DNA of 64,000 nt from Billgrantia kenyensis. GTDB lineage: Bacteria > Pseudomonadota > Gammaproteobacteria > Pseudomonadales > Halomonadaceae. The stretch covers positions 1 through 64,000 of the forward strand of contig NZ_JACEFT010000010.1 of NCBI RefSeq assembly GCF_013697085.1, written 5' to 3'. A program made the position numbers and the translations under genes. Positions 46,567 through 56,577 of this stretch are shown piece after piece (positions within the stretch are counted from its first letter, which is position 1; every line of letters begins with the position of its first letter). A model generated the notes under the pieces. It was given only the letters and a program-made list of their open reading frames with translations, was not told where the DNA came from and did no database searches.

Positions 46567-48828
46567 ATGACCATGGATATCCAGGTAGCGGAGGGCGACG
46601 TCGAGCGCCTCTCGCTGCGCGAATACACCGAGAAGGCGTACCTCGACTACTCGATGTACGTCATCCTCGACCGGGCGCTGCCGCATATCGGCGACGGCAT
46701 GAAGCCGGTGCAGCGACGCATCGTCTACGCCATGCGCGAGCTGGCGCTGAACGCCAGCGCCAAGTACAAGAAGTCGGCGCGTACCGTCGGCGACGTGCTG
46801 GGCAAGTTCCACCCCCACGGCGACAGCGCGTGCTACGAGGCGATGGTGCTGATGGCGCAGCCGTTCAGCTACCGCTATCCGCTGGTGGACGGTCAGGGCA
46901 ACTGGGGTAGCCCCGACGATCCCAAGTCGTTCGCGGCGATGCGCTACACCGAGTCGCGCCTGTCGAAGTTTGCCGAGGTGCTGCTCGCCGAGCTGGGCCA
47001 GGGCACCGTCGACTGGACCCCCAACTTCGACGGCACCATGAACGAGCCGGTGGTGCTGCCGGCGCGCCTGCCTCACGTGCTGCTCAACGGCGGCACCGGT
47101 ATCGCCGTGGGCATGGCCACCGACATCCCGCCGCACAACGTGCACGAAGTGGTCGAGGCCACCTGCCACCTGCTGCGCCACCCCGAGGCCACCACGACAG
47201 ACCTGCTCGAGCACCTGCCGGCCCCCGACTTTCCCACCGCAGCGGAGATCATCACCTCCCGCGACGACCTGCGTAAGCTCTACGAGAGCGGGCGCGGTTC
47301 GGTGAAGCTGCGCGCCCGCTACACCCTGGAAGAGGGCAAGGTAGTGGTCACCGCCGTGCCCTACCAGGTCAGCGGCGCCAAGGTGCTCGAACAGATCGCT
47401 GCACAGATGCAGGCCAAGAAGCTGCCCATGGTGGCCGACCTGCGCGACGAATCGACCCACGAGGAGCCGACGCGACTGGTGATCGAGCCGCGCTCCAACC
47501 GGGTCGACATCGAGGCGATGATGGCGCACCTGTTCGCCACCACCGACCTCGAGAAGAACATCCGCGTCAACCTCAACGTGATCGGCCTCGACGGCCGGCC
47601 GCGGGTGATGCCGCTGCCGGACATGCTCGGCGAATGGCTCACGTTCCGCCGCAAGACCGTGCGCCGGCGCCTTGAGCATCGCCTGGGCAAGGTCGAGGAT
47701 CGCCTGCACATCCTCGAAGGCCTGCTTGCCGCCTACCTCAACATCGACGAGGTGATTCGCATCATCCGCGAGGAGGACGAGCCCAAGAGCGCATTGATGG
47801 CGGCCTTCGGCCTCTCCGACCGCCAGGCCGAGGCGATTCTCGAGCTGCGCCTGCGCCACCTGGCCAAGCTCGAGGAGATGAAGATCCGCGGCGAGCAGGA
47901 CGCGCTCGAAGCCGAACGCAAGCGCCTGAAGGCGTTGCTCGGCAGCGAGGCCAAGCTCACCGACCTGATCGAGGAGGAGCTGCGCGAGGCGGCCCGCGAA
48001 CACGGCGACGAACGCCGCTCGCCCATCGTCGAGCGCAAGGAAGCCAAGGCACTCTCGGAGGTCGAGCTTGTCGGTGCCGACCCGATCACCGTGGTGCTCT
48101 CCGAGAAGGGCTGGATTCGCGCCGCCAAGGGCCACGATATCGATCCGGAAGGGCTTTCCTACAAGTCCGGCGATCGCTTTGCCCTGGCCGGTCGCGGCAA
48201 GACCAACCAGCCGCTGGTGCTGCTCGACGACACCGGCCGTGCCTACACCCTGGCCGCCCACAACTTGCCCAGCGCTCGCAGCCAGGGCGAGCCGGTCACC
48301 GGGCGGGTCAACGTGGTGGCCGGTGCCCACATGGCCGGATTGATGCTGGCCCCGCCCGAGCGCCGCTACCTGCTGGCCAGCGACGGCGGCTACGGCTTCG
48401 TCGCCAAGCTCGAGGAGCTGACCGGCAAGAACAAGTCGGGCAAGGCGGTGCTTTCGGTGCCGAAGGGCTGCCGGGTGATGGCACCGGTGCGCGTGCCTGA
48501 GGGCGAGGACATCTGGGTCGCGGCGGTTTCCAACGAGGGACGCCTGCTGCTGTTCCCGCTGGAGCAGTTGCCCGAGATGGCCAAGGGCAAGGGCAACAAG
48601 ATGATCGACATCCCTGGGGCGCGTGCCGCCCGGCGCGAGGAGCTGGTGCGAGACATCGCCCTGGTGCCCGCCGGCGCCACGCTCATCGTCCATGCCGGCA
48701 AGCGTCACCTGACCCTGAAGGACGCCGATCTTGACTATTATCGCGGCGAGCGTGGCCGGCGTGGCAGCAAACTGCCCCGCGGGCTGCAGAAAGTCGACCG
48801 ACTGGAAGCATCGAGCGTCGACAGCTGA
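46567..48828 (+). CDS. parC: DNA topoisomerase IV subunit A
   Basis: ParC cleaves and rejoins DNA in topoisomerase IV. The catalytic tyrosine is Tyr127 in [11 protein letters not shown]. The quinolone-resistance region reads [14 protein letters not shown] with Ser87 and Glu91 (E. coli Ser80 and Glu84), the quinolone-sensitive residues. The 753-residue length equals the family. The C-terminal half forms a beta-pinwheel DNA-wrapping domain. Together with parE it gives the whole enzyme. Confidence 0.97.
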   Translation: MTMDIQVAEGDVERLSLREYTEKAYLDYSMYVILDRALPHIGDGMKPVQRRIVYAMRELALNASAKYKKSARTVGDVLGKFHPHGDSACYEAMVLMAQPFSYRYPLVDGQGNWGSPDDPKSFAAMRYTESRLSKFAEVLLAELGQGTVDWTPNFDGTMNEPVVLPARLPHVLLNGGTGIAVGMATDIPPHNVHEVVEATCHLLRHPEATTTDLLEHLPAPDFPTAAEIITSRDDLRKLYESGRGSVKLRARYTLEEGKVVVTAVPYQVSGAKVLEQIAAQMQAKKLPMVADLRDESTHEEPTRLVIEPRSNRVDIEAMMAHLFATTDLEKNIRVNLNVIGLDGRPRVMPLPDMLGEWLTFRRKTVRRRLEHRLGKVEDRLHILEGLLAAYLNIDEVIRIIREEDEPKSALMAAFGLSDRQAEAILELRLRHLAKLEEMKIRGEQDALEAERKRLKALLGSEAKLTDLIEEELREAAREHGDERRSPIVERKEAKALSEVELVGADPITVVLSEKGWIRAAKGHDIDPEGLSYKSGDRFALAGRGKTNQPLVLLDDTGRAYTLAAHNLPSARSQGEPVTGRVNVVAGAHMAGLMLAPPERRYLLASDGGYGFVAKLEELTGKNKSGKAVLSVPKGCRVMAPVRVPEGEDIWVAAVSNEGRLLLFPLEQLPEMAKGKGNKMIDIPGARAARREELVRDIALVPAGATLIVHAGKRHLTLKDADLDYYRGERGRRGSKLPRGLQKVDRLEASSVDS

Positions 48829-48887
48829 AAAACATGAGAGCGCGGCCCCCGAGGCCGCCGCAGTCCTGGATAGTTCCTGAGGCAAGC

Positions 48888-50108
48888 ATGACAAGACGAC
48901 TGCTGATACGCGCCACCGGCGCGGCACGACCCGGCCAACTGGCCGGCCTGGGCCAGGCCCTGGCGCGCAGCGGCGCACGGCTGCTCGACATCAACCAGAG
49001 CGTGACCTTCGGCATGGTCTCGCTGGAGGCCCTGGTCGGGCTCGATCGCGACAACGATCTGGAAGCGGCACTCAGCGAGGCCGGCGACAGCCTCGGCCTC
49101 GATGTCCAGGCCATTCAGGTCAGCGCCGAGGACTACCAGCGCTGGAGCGTCCAGGCCAGCCAGCCGCGGCTGATCCTGACCCTGCTGGCACCGCACCTGC
49201 CTGCAGGCATCCTGGCCGAGGTGGGGGCATTGACCGCCGAGCATGGTCTCACCGTGGAGCTGATCCACCGTCTGTCGGGGCGTGAACCCCTGGATGGCGG
49301 TGCGCCTTCCTTCGGCTCCTGCGTGGAGTGCTGGCTGCGCGGGGAGGAGATCGATCTCGAGAGCCTGCGGGAAAAGGCACTGGCGCTGGGCGCCATGCAC
49401 GGCGTCGATATTGCCATCCAGGAAGACTCCATCTGGCGGCGCCATCGGCGCCTGGTCTGCTTCGACATGGATTCGACCCTGATCCAGGCCGAGGTGATCG
49501 ACGAGCTGGCACGCCGCCACGGCGTCTACGCAGACGTAGCAGAAGTCACCGAGCGCGCCATGCGCGGCGAGCTCGACTTCCAGCAGAGCTTTCGCGAGCG
49601 TATGGCCAAGCTCAAGGGGCTGGATGAGTCGGTGCTGGCGGAGATCGCCGAAGAGCTGCCGATGATGGATGGTGTCGAGCGACTGATGAAGCACCTCAAG
49701 CGTCTGGGCTATCGCACGGCCATCCTTTCCGGCGGCTTCACCTACTTTGCCCGTCATCTGCAGGAGAAGCTCGGCTTCGATGAGATCCATGCCAACGAGC
49801 TGGTCATCGAGAAGGGCAAGGTCACCGGCGAGGTGCGTGAGCCCATTCTCGATGCCAGCCGCAAGGCCGAACTGCTGCGTGAGATTGCCGTGCGCGAAGG
49901 GCTTGCGATGGAGCAGACCATCGCCGTGGGCGACGGCGCCAACGACCTCAAGATGCTGGCCGCCGCCGGCCTGGGCATTGCCTTTCGCGCCAAGCCGCTG
50001 GTGCGCAGCCAGGCGCGCCAGTCGATCTCGACGCTGGGTATCGATGCCGTCCTCTACCTGATGGGCTATCGCGAAGGGGATCTGGAAGACGACGTCCGCG
50101 CCGGCTGA
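48888..50108 (+). CDS. serB: Phosphoserine phosphatase
   Basis: SerB makes serine from phosphoserine, the last step of serine synthesis. The 406-residue protein has an N-terminal ACT-like region (residues about 1-165), then the HAD core. Nucleophile Asp193 and Asp195 lie in CFDMDSTLIQAEVIDELA, with AILSGGFTYFA and AVGDGANDLKMLAAAGLG. The longer form with ACT domains is usual in Pseudomonas-type bacteria, against 322 residues in E. coli. GAGG lies ahead of the ATG at 48888. Confidence 0.96.
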   Translation: MTRRLLIRATGAARPGQLAGLGQALARSGARLLDINQSVTFGMVSLEALVGLDRDNDLEAALSEAGDSLGLDVQAIQVSAEDYQRWSVQASQPRLILTLLAPHLPAGILAEVGALTAEHGLTVELIHRLSGREPLDGGAPSFGSCVECWLRGEEIDLESLREKALALGAMHGVDIAIQEDSIWRRHRRLVCFDMDSTLIQAEVIDELARRHGVYADVAEVTERAMRGELDFQQSFRERMAKLKGLDESVLAEIAEELPMMDGVERLMKHLKRLGYRTAILSGGFTYFARHLQEKLGFDEIHANELVIEKGKVTGEVREPILDASRKAELLREIAVREGLAMEQTIAVGDGANDLKMLAAAGLGIAFRAKPLVRSQARQSISTLGIDAVLYLMGYREGDLEDDVRAG

Positions 50109-50203
50109 AAGAGCGGGCTGGTTAAGCTCGGGGAAGTGGCGTACCTTCGAAGGGGCTCACTTGAAGAGCTTATCTCGAAGGACCTATCGCACTGGAGGTG
50201 GCC

Positions 50204-50461
50204 ATGGCCCAAGCGCATTTCTCTGCCGAACGGCTGGACGAGCTGAACCTGCTCTGCCTGTTCAACCTCGACACCAGCCAGGAGGGCATCAAGGTGCACT
50301 CAAGTGCTGCGCCGGAGGCGGTTTCTGCCGCCGAGCGGCTGCATGCCAAGGGGCTGGTGACCCAGGCCGACGGAGGCTACCTCACGCCCCGGGGGCGTGA
50401 AGCCGCTCACCACGCCCAGGAGCTATCTGGGCTGCTGGATCCTGCCAAGCTGACCACCTGA
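50204..50461 (+). CDS. TIGR02647-like conserved small protein
   Basis: The 85-residue protein has LDELNLLCLFNLDTSQEGIK and AAERLHAKGLVTQADGGYLT followed by GREAAHHAQ. This is the pattern of a conserved hypothetical family (TIGR02647, from memory) that looks like a compact winged-helix domain. Function unknown. GGAGG lies five bases ahead of the ATG. A G+C-rich hairpin follows the stop. Confidence 0.8.
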   Translation: MAQAHFSAERLDELNLLCLFNLDTSQEGIKVHSSAAPEAVSAAERLHAKGLVTQADGGYLTPRGREAAHHAQELSGLLDPAKLTT

Positions 50462-50502
50462 CCGGACCATTTGGGCTGGTCATCCGACCCGAACCAAAAC
50501 GT

Positions 50503-50527
50503 GACGGCCGCCTTTCGGGCGGCCGTC
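50503..50527. terminator. Hairpin between convergent genes
   Basis: A perfect ten-bp stem GACGGCCGCC/GGCGGCCGTC with a five-base loop lies between the small conserved protein and the convergent SDR gene. No T run follows on either strand, so termination is likely but not certain. Confidence 0.5.
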
Positions 50528-50545
50528 GCGCGTCAGGTCCTCGGC

Positions 50546-51400
50546 TCAGGTATTCAACACCACGCCGCCGTTCAGGTGCAGTGTCTGCCCACTCATGTAG
50601 GAGGACTCCTCGCAGGCCAGGTAGACGTAGGCTGGCCCCATCTCCGAAGGCTGGCCGGCGCGGTTCATCGGCACCTGGCGGCCGAAGGAGGCGACCTTCT
50701 CGGCGTCGAAGCTGGCCGGGATCAGCGGCGTCCACACTGGCCCCGGGGCCACCGAATTGACGCGAATCCCTTTCTCGGCCAGCGGTACTGCCAGCGAGCG
50801 CACCAGCCCCTGGATTGCGCCCTTGGTGGCGGTGTAGTCGATCAGCGTCGGATTGCCCTTGAAGGCATTGATCGAAGAGGTGCAGATAATGGAGTCGCCC
50901 TCGCCCATGTGGGGCAGGGCCGCCTTGGTCAGGTAGAAGTGGCTGAACACGTTGGTCTGGAAGGTGCGCTGGAGCTGGTCAGGGGGAATCTCGGTGATGT
51001 CGTCCCAGTCGTACTGCTCGGCGGCGTTGTGCACCACCACGTTGAGCTTGCCGAATTCCGCCAGGGCCCTGTCGACGATCTCGTCGCAGAATGACGGCTC
51101 GCCCACGTCGCCCTTGAGCACCAGGCAGCGGCGCCCTTCGGCTTCCACGAGACGCTGGGTGTCGCGGGCATCGGTGTCCTCTTCCAGGTGCACGATGACG
51201 CAGTCGGCGCCCTCGCGGGCGTAGTGCACCGCCACGGCGCGGCCTATGCCGCTGTCGCCACCGGTGATGATCGCGACCTTGTCCTTGAGCTTGTCGGCGC
51301 CGCGGTAGCTCTCGCGAATGTACTCAGGCTGCGGCTCCATCTTGTACTCCGCGCCGGGCTGGTGGGACTGCTCCTGTGGGGGTTGCTTCTGATCGTTCAT
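50546..51400 (-). CDS. SDR family oxidoreductase (YghA-like)
   Basis: The 284-residue short-chain dehydrogenase has the NAD(P) loop ITGGDSGIGRAVA, NAAEQ, the catalytic Ser in ICTSSINAFKG and the YxxxK pair in DYTATKGAIQGL. The Pro/Gln-rich N-terminal tail (QKQPPQEQSHQPGAEYKMEP) is typical of the YghA / general-stress-protein 39 subgroup. The substrate is not known. The ATG at 51400 has AAGGAG eight bases upstream. Confidence 0.9.
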   Translation of the reverse strand: MNDQKQPPQEQSHQPGAEYKMEPQPEYIRESYRGADKLKDKVAIITGGDSGIGRAVAVHYAREGADCVIVHLEEDTDARDTQRLVEAEGRRCLVLKGDVGEPSFCDEIVDRALAEFGKLNVVVHNAAEQYDWDDITEIPPDQLQRTFQTNVFSHFYLTKAALPHMGEGDSIICTSSINAFKGNPTLIDYTATKGAIQGLVRSLAVPLAEKGIRVNSVAPGPVWTPLIPASFDAEKVASFGRQVPMNRAGQPSEMGPAYVYLACEESSYMSGQTLHLNGGVVLNT

Positions 51401-51499
51401 GTACTGAACTCCTTTTCCTTGGGAAACACTGCATAAATGTCTGCGCGTGCGAATCACTGCGTTGCGCGGTGCTGGTGCGCCAGCCCGGTCGAAATCCTC

Positions 51500-51690
51500 A
51501 CCTATACCCCATAGGTTCCGGTTGACTCGCACCCTTCGGCTTCTCTCCCCTTCGGGGCCAGCCTACGGCTGTTTGTCGCTTCGCTCGGTACTGTGCTCCG
51601 GGCGCCTTGCGACCCACAGGGATGTGGGAAGTGCGTTGGTTCGTCGGGAACGAACCTAGCCGCTTCATCCCGCTCGCTGATTTATCAGCG
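51500..51690. other. Intergenic hairpin cluster, candidate structured RNA
   Basis: The 542-base gap 51401-51942 has no convincing gene. Within it lie ACCTAT-N5-ATAGGT (51500-51516), CCCC-TTC-GGGG (51547-51557), AGCC-TAC-GGCT (51560-51570), CCCACA-GGGA-TGTGGG (51613-51628), GGTTCGT-CGGGA-ACGAACC (about 51638-51656) and CGCTGA-TTTA-TCAGCG (51675-51690). The GGGA hairpin has the same CA-GGGA-TG core as the elements at 56.7 and 61.6 kb. Strand and transcription are unknown. Confidence 0.4.
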
Positions 51691-51942
51691 CTTCCCTTGT
51701 ACGTGATGACTAAAAAGTAGGCGGCACGTGACTGAAGGCTCAAGAGAGGGAGCGTGTATAAAGGTTTCACTGCCGTAACCTTGGGTGCGACTACGAAGTG
51801 TGGATGGGCACGCCTTCGTTTTCTGCTCGTGCTACCATCACGCCGGCCCAAGCGTCGGTTTGCTATCCAGCCTGTCCAGGCCTGAGTCGAGCGATCCGGC
51901 GTGGTTTTGTGTCCCCTGTCATTGTGTGCTTCGAGACGACTC

Positions 51943-52800
51943 ATGAGCGCTTCCTTCGAAACCTGGCGCGAGCGCTTCGAGCGGCTGCGCGCCAACAAGA
52001 TCTTCGAACTCACGGTGATTGCGATCATCGTGCTCTCGGCCCTGCTGATCGGGGCGAGAACCTATGAGGAGATCACTCACTTCCAGCAGTGGCTGCGGGT
52101 GCTGGATGTGGCGGTGACGGTATTCTTCCTGGTGGAGATACTGATCCGCATGGCGGCTGAGCGACGTCTGCTCGATTTCTTCAAGAAGGGCTGGAACGTC
52201 TTCGACTTCCTCATCGTCACCGCCAGCCTGATCCCCATGGACGACTCCGAGATGGTGCTGCTGGCGCGGCTGCTGCGCATCTTCCGCGTGTTGCGCCTGG
52301 TGTCGATGATCCCCGAGCTGCGCATGCTGATGGCAGCGCTGTTCAAGTCGATTCCGCGCATGGGCTACGTGGCGCTGCTGATGTTCATCATCTTCTACAT
52401 CTACGCGGCCATCGGCAGCTTCCTGTTCCATGACGTCGACGAGCGGCTGTGGGGCAACATCTCGCTGGCCATGCTGACGCTGTTCCAGGTTGCTACCTTC
52501 GAGAGTTGGGCCACGGCGGTGCTCTACCCCACCATGGAGCACTATCCCTACGCCTGGATATTCTTCCTCACCTTCATCTTCCTCAACGCCTTCATCTTCC
52601 TCAACATGATGATCGGCATCGTGCTCGACGTGATGCAGAAGGAGAGCATCCAGATCGAACTGGAGAGCGGCGAGGGCGAGGCGGCGGAGCTGCACGGCCT
52701 GCGCGACGACGTGCGCCAGCTGCGTGACCAGCTGTCACGCATGGAGACCCTGCTAGAGCAAAACCGGGCGGGAGGAGTTGACAAGGCGGGCCAAGGCTGA
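51943..52800 (+). CDS. Bacterial voltage-gated sodium channel (BacNav, ion transport family)
   Basis: The 285-residue protein has six membrane segments. S4 gating arginines occur every third residue (Arg109, Arg112, Arg115, Arg118 in LLARLLRIFRVLRLV). The pore loop FQVATFESWATAVLYP has the selectivity filter T185-F-E187-S-W, close to the TLESW of NaChBac and NavMs. After S6 the tail forms a heptad coiled coil (HGLRDDVRQLRDQLSRMETL), as in tetrameric BacNav channels. The ATG at 51943 is chosen by homology. Confidence 0.9.
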   Translation: MSASFETWRERFERLRANKIFELTVIAIIVLSALLIGARTYEEITHFQQWLRVLDVAVTVFFLVEILIRMAAERRLLDFFKKGWNVFDFLIVTASLIPMDDSEMVLLARLLRIFRVLRLVSMIPELRMLMAALFKSIPRMGYVALLMFIIFYIYAAIGSFLFHDVDERLWGNISLAMLTLFQVATFESWATAVLYPTMEHYPYAWIFFLTFIFLNAFIFLNMMIGIVLDVMQKESIQIELESGEGEAAELHGLRDDVRQLRDQLSRMETLLEQNRAGGVDKAGQG

Positions 52801-52806
52801 TTCCCT
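52778..52806 (+). promoter_or_regulatory. Possible promoter for the leu leader
   Basis: A perfect -35 TTGACA (52778-52783) inside the end of the channel gene is followed after 17 bases by TTCCCT (52801-52806), a weak -10. The predicted start would fall at about 52813, next to the leader-peptide ATG at 52814, so the leader mRNA might be leaderless. Tentative. Confidence 0.3.
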
Positions 52807-52813
52807 AGTAGCC

Positions 52814-52867
52814 ATGAACACGACACTGTACCGCCTCGACCTACGACTACTACTAGCCCGCCGCTGA
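52814..52867 (+). CDS. leuL: Leucine-rich leader peptide ahead of leuA
   Basis: The 17-codon frame encodes MNTTLYRLDLRLLLARR and ends with TGA. Six of 17 residues are leucine, and four use CTA, a codon rarely seen in these G+C-rich genes, three of them in a row. This is the classic design of a transcription-attenuation leader that senses leucyl-tRNA. It starts 14 bases after the channel gene and lies 269 bases before leuA. No strong ribosome-binding site is visible. The downstream region holds several hairpins. Confidence 0.65.
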   Translation: MNTTLYRLDLRLLLARR

Positions 52868-53056
52868 GCGTGCTGGGCGATGCCTGCTGCATCGCTGTCT
52901 GTCCAGGTCAACTCGAGGTCGTACAATGTCACCCACCGTTATTGCTCGTTTCATCCGCTGCGTAGCCGGTCGCCGCCCACAGCCGACCAGGGTCGTTTTT
53001 CATCGACCTGGTAAAGTGTGCTGCAGCACCCGCAAGATACCTGACCTTATTCTCGA

Positions 53057-53085
53057 CACCCCGAACGGCATGTGCCTTCGGGGTG
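53057..53085 (+). terminator. Candidate leu attenuator hairpin
   Basis: CACCCCGAA (53057-53065) pairs perfectly with TTCGGGGTG (53077-53085) around an 11-base loop, 52 bases before leuA. It lacks a T run. Earlier hairpins lie nearby, including GCGATGC/GCATCGC just after the leader peptide and one near 52986-53012 with five T residues in its loop. Which of them stops transcription cannot be decided by eye. Confidence 0.4.
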
Positions 53086-53136
53086 CCTTCGCTCGTGACC
53101 GAATCTGATCGCCGCATTGCCAGGGAGAACACCGCC

Positions 53137-54843
53137 ATGATGCTCGACAACCCCGCCGCCAAGTACCGCCCCTTCGTTGCCGTCGACTTGCCCGATCGCC
53201 AGTGGCCGAATCGTCGGATCGAGACGCCGCCGCAGTGGTGCAGCGTCGACCTGCGCGATGGCAACCAGGCGCTGATTGACCCCATGGATCACGAGCGCAA
53301 GCAGCGCTTCTTCGATCTGCTGGTGAAGATCGGCTTCAAGGAGATCGAGGTAGGCTTCCCTTCGGCGTCGCAGACGGACTTCGATTTCGTGCGTGCCCTG
53401 ATCGAAGAGGGCAAGGTGCCGGATGACGTCACCATTCAGGTGCTGACCCAGGCGCGTCCACACCTGATCGAGCGTACCTTCGAGTCGCTGAAGGGGGCCA
53501 AGAACGCCATCGTGCACGTCTATAACGCTACTGACCCGGTCTTCCGCCGCGTGGTGTTCAACGTCAGCAAGGAGGAGTGCATCGGCATTGCCGTCGGTGC
53601 CACTACCCAGATCCGCGAGCTGATGGACGCCGCGCCGGAAACTAACTGGACCTTCCAGTACTCGCCTGAGCTGTTCACCACCACCGAGATGGACTTCGCC
53701 AAGGAGGTGGTCGAGGCGGTGATGGAGGCCTACGGCGCCACGGCCGAGAAGAAGATGATCGTCAACCTGCCGGCCACGGTGGAGGCGGCCACGCCCAACA
53801 ACTACGCCGATCAGGTCGAGTGGTTCTGTCGAAACGTCAAGAATCGTGACCACCTGATCGTCAGCGTGCATCCACATAATGATCGTGGAACCGGTGTGGC
53901 GGCGGCGGAGCTCACCGTGATGGCCGGCGCCGACCGCGTCGAGGGCACGCTGTTCGGCAACGGCGAGCGTACCGGCAACGTCGACATCGTGACGCTGGCC
54001 ATGAACCTCTATACCCAGGGCGTGCACCCGGGACTCGATTTCTCCAACATCACGCCGATCATGCGTCAGGTGGAGTACTGCAACCAGCTGCCGGTGCACC
54101 CGCGCCACCCCTACGTGGGCGACCTGGTGTTCACCGCCTTCTCCGGCTCCCATCAGGATGCGATCAAGAAGGGCATGGCCGAGCGTCGCGCCAACCCTGA
54201 AGCCATGTGGGAAGTGCCCTACCTGCCCATTGACCCGCTGGACGTGGGGCGCAGCTACGAGGCAGTAATTCGCGTCAACAGCCAGTCGGGCAAGGGCGGG
54301 GTCTCCTACCTGCTCGAGCAGGAGCACGGTATCGAGCTGCCGCGCCGCCTCTCCATCGAGTTCAGCCAGGTGGTGCAGGAAGTGGCCGACCGTACCGGGC
54401 GCGAGATCACCTCGCAGATGATCTACCAGGCCTTTGCCGACGAGTACCTGGAGCGCACCTCACCCTATGCGCTGGTCAACCATCGCCTCGCTTCCGAAGC
54501 CGATAGCCCCCGGGTCAAGCTCGAGGCCAATATCGATGAGCACGGCGAGCGGCGCGCCATCGGCGGCGAGGGCAACGGTCCGCTGGCGGCCTTCATCAAG
54601 GCTCTGGCAGCGGCCGGCCACGACGTGGAGATCATCGACTACCACGAGCACTCCCGCGGCCAGGGCTCCGACGCCGAGGCGATCGCCTACGTGGAGGTGC
54701 GCATCGACGGCAAGGCGGTGTTCGGCGTGGGCACCGACGAGAGCATCACCAGCGCCTCGATGAAGGCGGTGATGAGCGCCATCAACCGTCATGTCTCCAC
54801 CCAGCCGGCGGCGGCCAATGTGACGGCGGAGACCTTGGCCTAA
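53137..54843 (+). CDS. leuA: 2-isopropylmalate synthase
   Basis: LeuA condenses acetyl-CoA with 2-oxoisovalerate, the first step of leucine synthesis. The protein is about 568 residues, the longer alpha-IPMS form. It has [55 protein letters not shown] and the C-terminal leucine-sensing LeuA dimer domain (from about 430). GGGAG lies ahead of the ATG at 53137; 53140 is also possible. It shares its last bases with the convergent epmB stop. The leader peptide implies attenuation by leucine. Confidence 0.95.
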   Translation: MMLDNPAAKYRPFVAVDLPDRQWPNRRIETPPQWCSVDLRDGNQALIDPMDHERKQRFFDLLVKIGFKEIEVGFPSASQTDFDFVRALIEEGKVPDDVTIQVLTQARPHLIERTFESLKGAKNAIVHVYNATDPVFRRVVFNVSKEECIGIAVGATTQIRELMDAAPETNWTFQYSPELFTTTEMDFAKEVVEAVMEAYGATAEKKMIVNLPATVEAATPNNYADQVEWFCRNVKNRDHLIVSVHPHNDRGTGVAAAELTVMAGADRVEGTLFGNGERTGNVDIVTLAMNLYTQGVHPGLDFSNITPIMRQVEYCNQLPVHPRHPYVGDLVFTAFSGSHQDAIKKGMAERRANPEAMWEVPYLPIDPLDVGRSYEAVIRVNSQSGKGGVSYLLEQEHGIELPRRLSIEFSQVVQEVADRTGREITSQMIYQAFADEYLERTSPYALVNHRLASEADSPRVKLEANIDEHGERRAIGGEGNGPLAAFIKALAAAGHDVEIIDYHEHSRGQGSDAEAIAYVEVRIDGKAVFGVGTDESITSASMKAVMSAINRHVSTQPAAANVTAETLA

Positions 54844-55886
54844 AGCGGCGTCTTGCTCGCCTCGCCGGGGATCTCCCTGACCAGGCGTGGCAACAGGAAG
54901 CCTGGCAGTACTTCCCGCAGGCCCGCGACCAGTTCGCGGGCCTCTTCGTCGGCCACGTCGAAATGTGCCGCACCAGTGACCGGGTCGAGCACGTGCAGGT
55001 AGTAGGGCAGTACGTCGGCCTCGAACAGCCGCTCGGAGAGCTCGGCCAGCGCCTCGACGGAGTCATTGACCCCGCGCAGCAGAACGCTCTGGTTGAGCAG
55101 GGTGGCGCCGGCGGCCTTGAGCCGTGCACAGGCGTCGACCACGGACTGGTCGATCTCCCGGGCATGATTGATATGCAGCACTACCACCTTCTGCAGCCGT
55201 GTGGCGGCGAACCAGCCGAGCAGGGCGTCGTCGACCCGGTCGGGGATCACCACCGGCAGTCGGGTGTGGATACGCAGACGCTTGAGGTGGGGAATCGCCT
55301 CTAGCCGCTCGGTCAGCCAGGCGAGCTGGCGGTCGCTGGCAGCCAGCGGGTCGCCGCCGGAGAGAATCGCTTCATGGAGGCTCGGGTCCTCGCGTAGCGT
55401 GTCCAGCGAGCGCTCCCACTGGGCCCGAGAGGGGCTGTTGTCGTCGTAGGGGAAGTGACGGCGGAAGCAGTAGCGGCAGTTCACCGCGCAGGCCGGGCTT
55501 GCGATCAGCAGCACCCGCCCGGCGTACTTGTGAATCAGCCCAGGCCCCGGCGTGTGTTCGGCTTCGGCCAGGGGATCCGCCACATAGCCGGGGACACTCT
55601 CGCCTTCGGCGGCGAGCGGCAGCACCTGGCGTAGCAACGGGTCCTGTGGGTCGGCGTAACGCATGCGGGCCAGGAACGCCTCGGGCACGCGCACCTCGAA
55701 CAGCGCATGGCCACGCTCGGCGCCGAGCAGCCAGGCCTCGTCCAGCCCCAGCCGGCGGCACAGTTCACGCGGGTCGCGAACCGCTCGCGACAGCTGTGTT
55801 TGCCAACTGGACTCAAGCGTCAGGGGCGCCACGTCGGCGCCAGGCGGATCCGTTCTCTGCAAAAGGGCGGAGCTTCGGGTTATCAT
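54840..55886 (-). CDS. epmB: EF-P beta-lysylation protein EpmB (lysine 2,3-aminomutase type)
   Basis: EpmB is the radical-SAM enzyme that converts (S)-alpha-lysine to (R)-beta-lysine for EF-P modification. The 348-residue protein has the cluster motif C133-x3-C137-x2-C140 in [18 protein letters not shown] and the aminomutase tract [14 protein letters not shown]. It lacks the N- and C-terminal extensions of catabolic lysine aminomutases. It is divergent from efp, 103 bases away. Its stop overlaps that of leuA. Confidence 0.93.
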   Translation of the reverse strand: MITRSSALLQRTDPPGADVAPLTLESSWQTQLSRAVRDPRELCRRLGLDEAWLLGAERGHALFEVRVPEAFLARMRYADPQDPLLRQVLPLAAEGESVPGYVADPLAEAEHTPGPGLIHKYAGRVLLIASPACAVNCRYCFRRHFPYDDNSPSRAQWERSLDTLREDPSLHEAILSGGDPLAASDRQLAWLTERLEAIPHLKRLRIHTRLPVVIPDRVDDALLGWFAATRLQKVVVLHINHAREIDQSVVDACARLKAAGATLLNQSVLLRGVNDSVEALAELSERLFEADVLPYYLHVLDPVTGAAHFDVADEEARELVAGLREVLPGFLLPRLVREIPGEASKTPL

Positions 55887-55989
55887 GCGGCACACCAGTC
55901 ACGAAGGGCGAGGACTCGAGACCTCGTCGATACGATTTACTTGCGCGCCCGCTGCTTGCTGCGGCGCGCCCAATCATTCGAGAGGCAAC

Positions 55990-56556
55990 ATGGCTAGCTA
56001 TTCTACCAACGAATTCAAGGGCGGTCTGAAGGTGATGCTGGACGGCGACCCCTGTGCGATCGTCGAGAATGAATTCGTCAAGCCGGGCAAGGGGCAGGCA
56101 TTCAACCGCGTCAAGCTGCGCAACCTGATTACCGGCCGGGTGTGGGAGCGGACCTTCAAGTCTGGCGAATCCCTTGAAGGCGCCGATGTCATGGATCTCG
56201 AAATGGAGTACCTCTACACCGATGGGGACATGTGGTATTTCATGAAGACCGATGGCTCCTTCGAGCAGTACGCGGTAGAGAAAAAAGCCCTGGGCGATAC
56301 TCTCAAGTGGCTCAAGGAGCAGGTCGCCTACACCGTGACGCTGTGGAACGATAACGCCATCAGCGTGACGCCGCCCAACTTCATTGAGCTGGAAGTGGTC
56401 GAGACCGACCCGGGCCTGAAGGGCGATACCGCCCAGGGCGGCTCCAAGCCGGCAACCCTCTCTTCCGGCGCCGTGGTGCGGGTGCCGCTGTTCATCAATC
56501 AGGGTGAAGTGCTGAAAGTCGATACGAGATCCGGCGAATACGTCTCCCGCGCTTGA
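55990..56556 (+). CDS. efp: Elongation factor P
   Basis: EF-P relieves ribosome stalling at polyproline. The 188-residue protein has the modified lysine Lys34 in [16 protein letters not shown] and the three beta-barrel domains, with the C-terminal [20 protein letters not shown] signature. Lys34 with EpmA and EpmB next door indicates (R)-beta-lysylation, as in E. coli. The 312-base gap after it holds two structured repeats. Confidence 0.97.
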   Translation: MASYSTNEFKGGLKVMLDGDPCAIVENEFVKPGKGQAFNRVKLRNLITGRVWERTFKSGESLEGADVMDLEMEYLYTDGDMWYFMKTDGSFEQYAVEKKALGDTLKWLKEQVAYTVTLWNDNAISVTPPNFIELEVVETDPGLKGDTAQGGSKPATLSSGAVVRVPLFINQGEVLKVDTRSGEYVSRA

Positions 56557-56577
56557 GGTGTGGCCCTTCCTGCGCTC

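Noticed and set aside
46438..48978. Very long open frame (846 codons) on the minus strand across parC
   Set aside because: It is antisense to parC, which has full family similarity and its catalytic tyrosine. High G+C at third positions creates such open antisense frames. The same holds for those opposite ptsP, pgi, leuA and cysN.
51498..52028. A 176-codon minus-strand frame covering the 51.4-51.9 kb gap
   Set aside because: It has no recognisable domain, overlaps the start of the sodium channel gene, and its composition follows the hairpin-rich DNA. I treat the region as non-coding.
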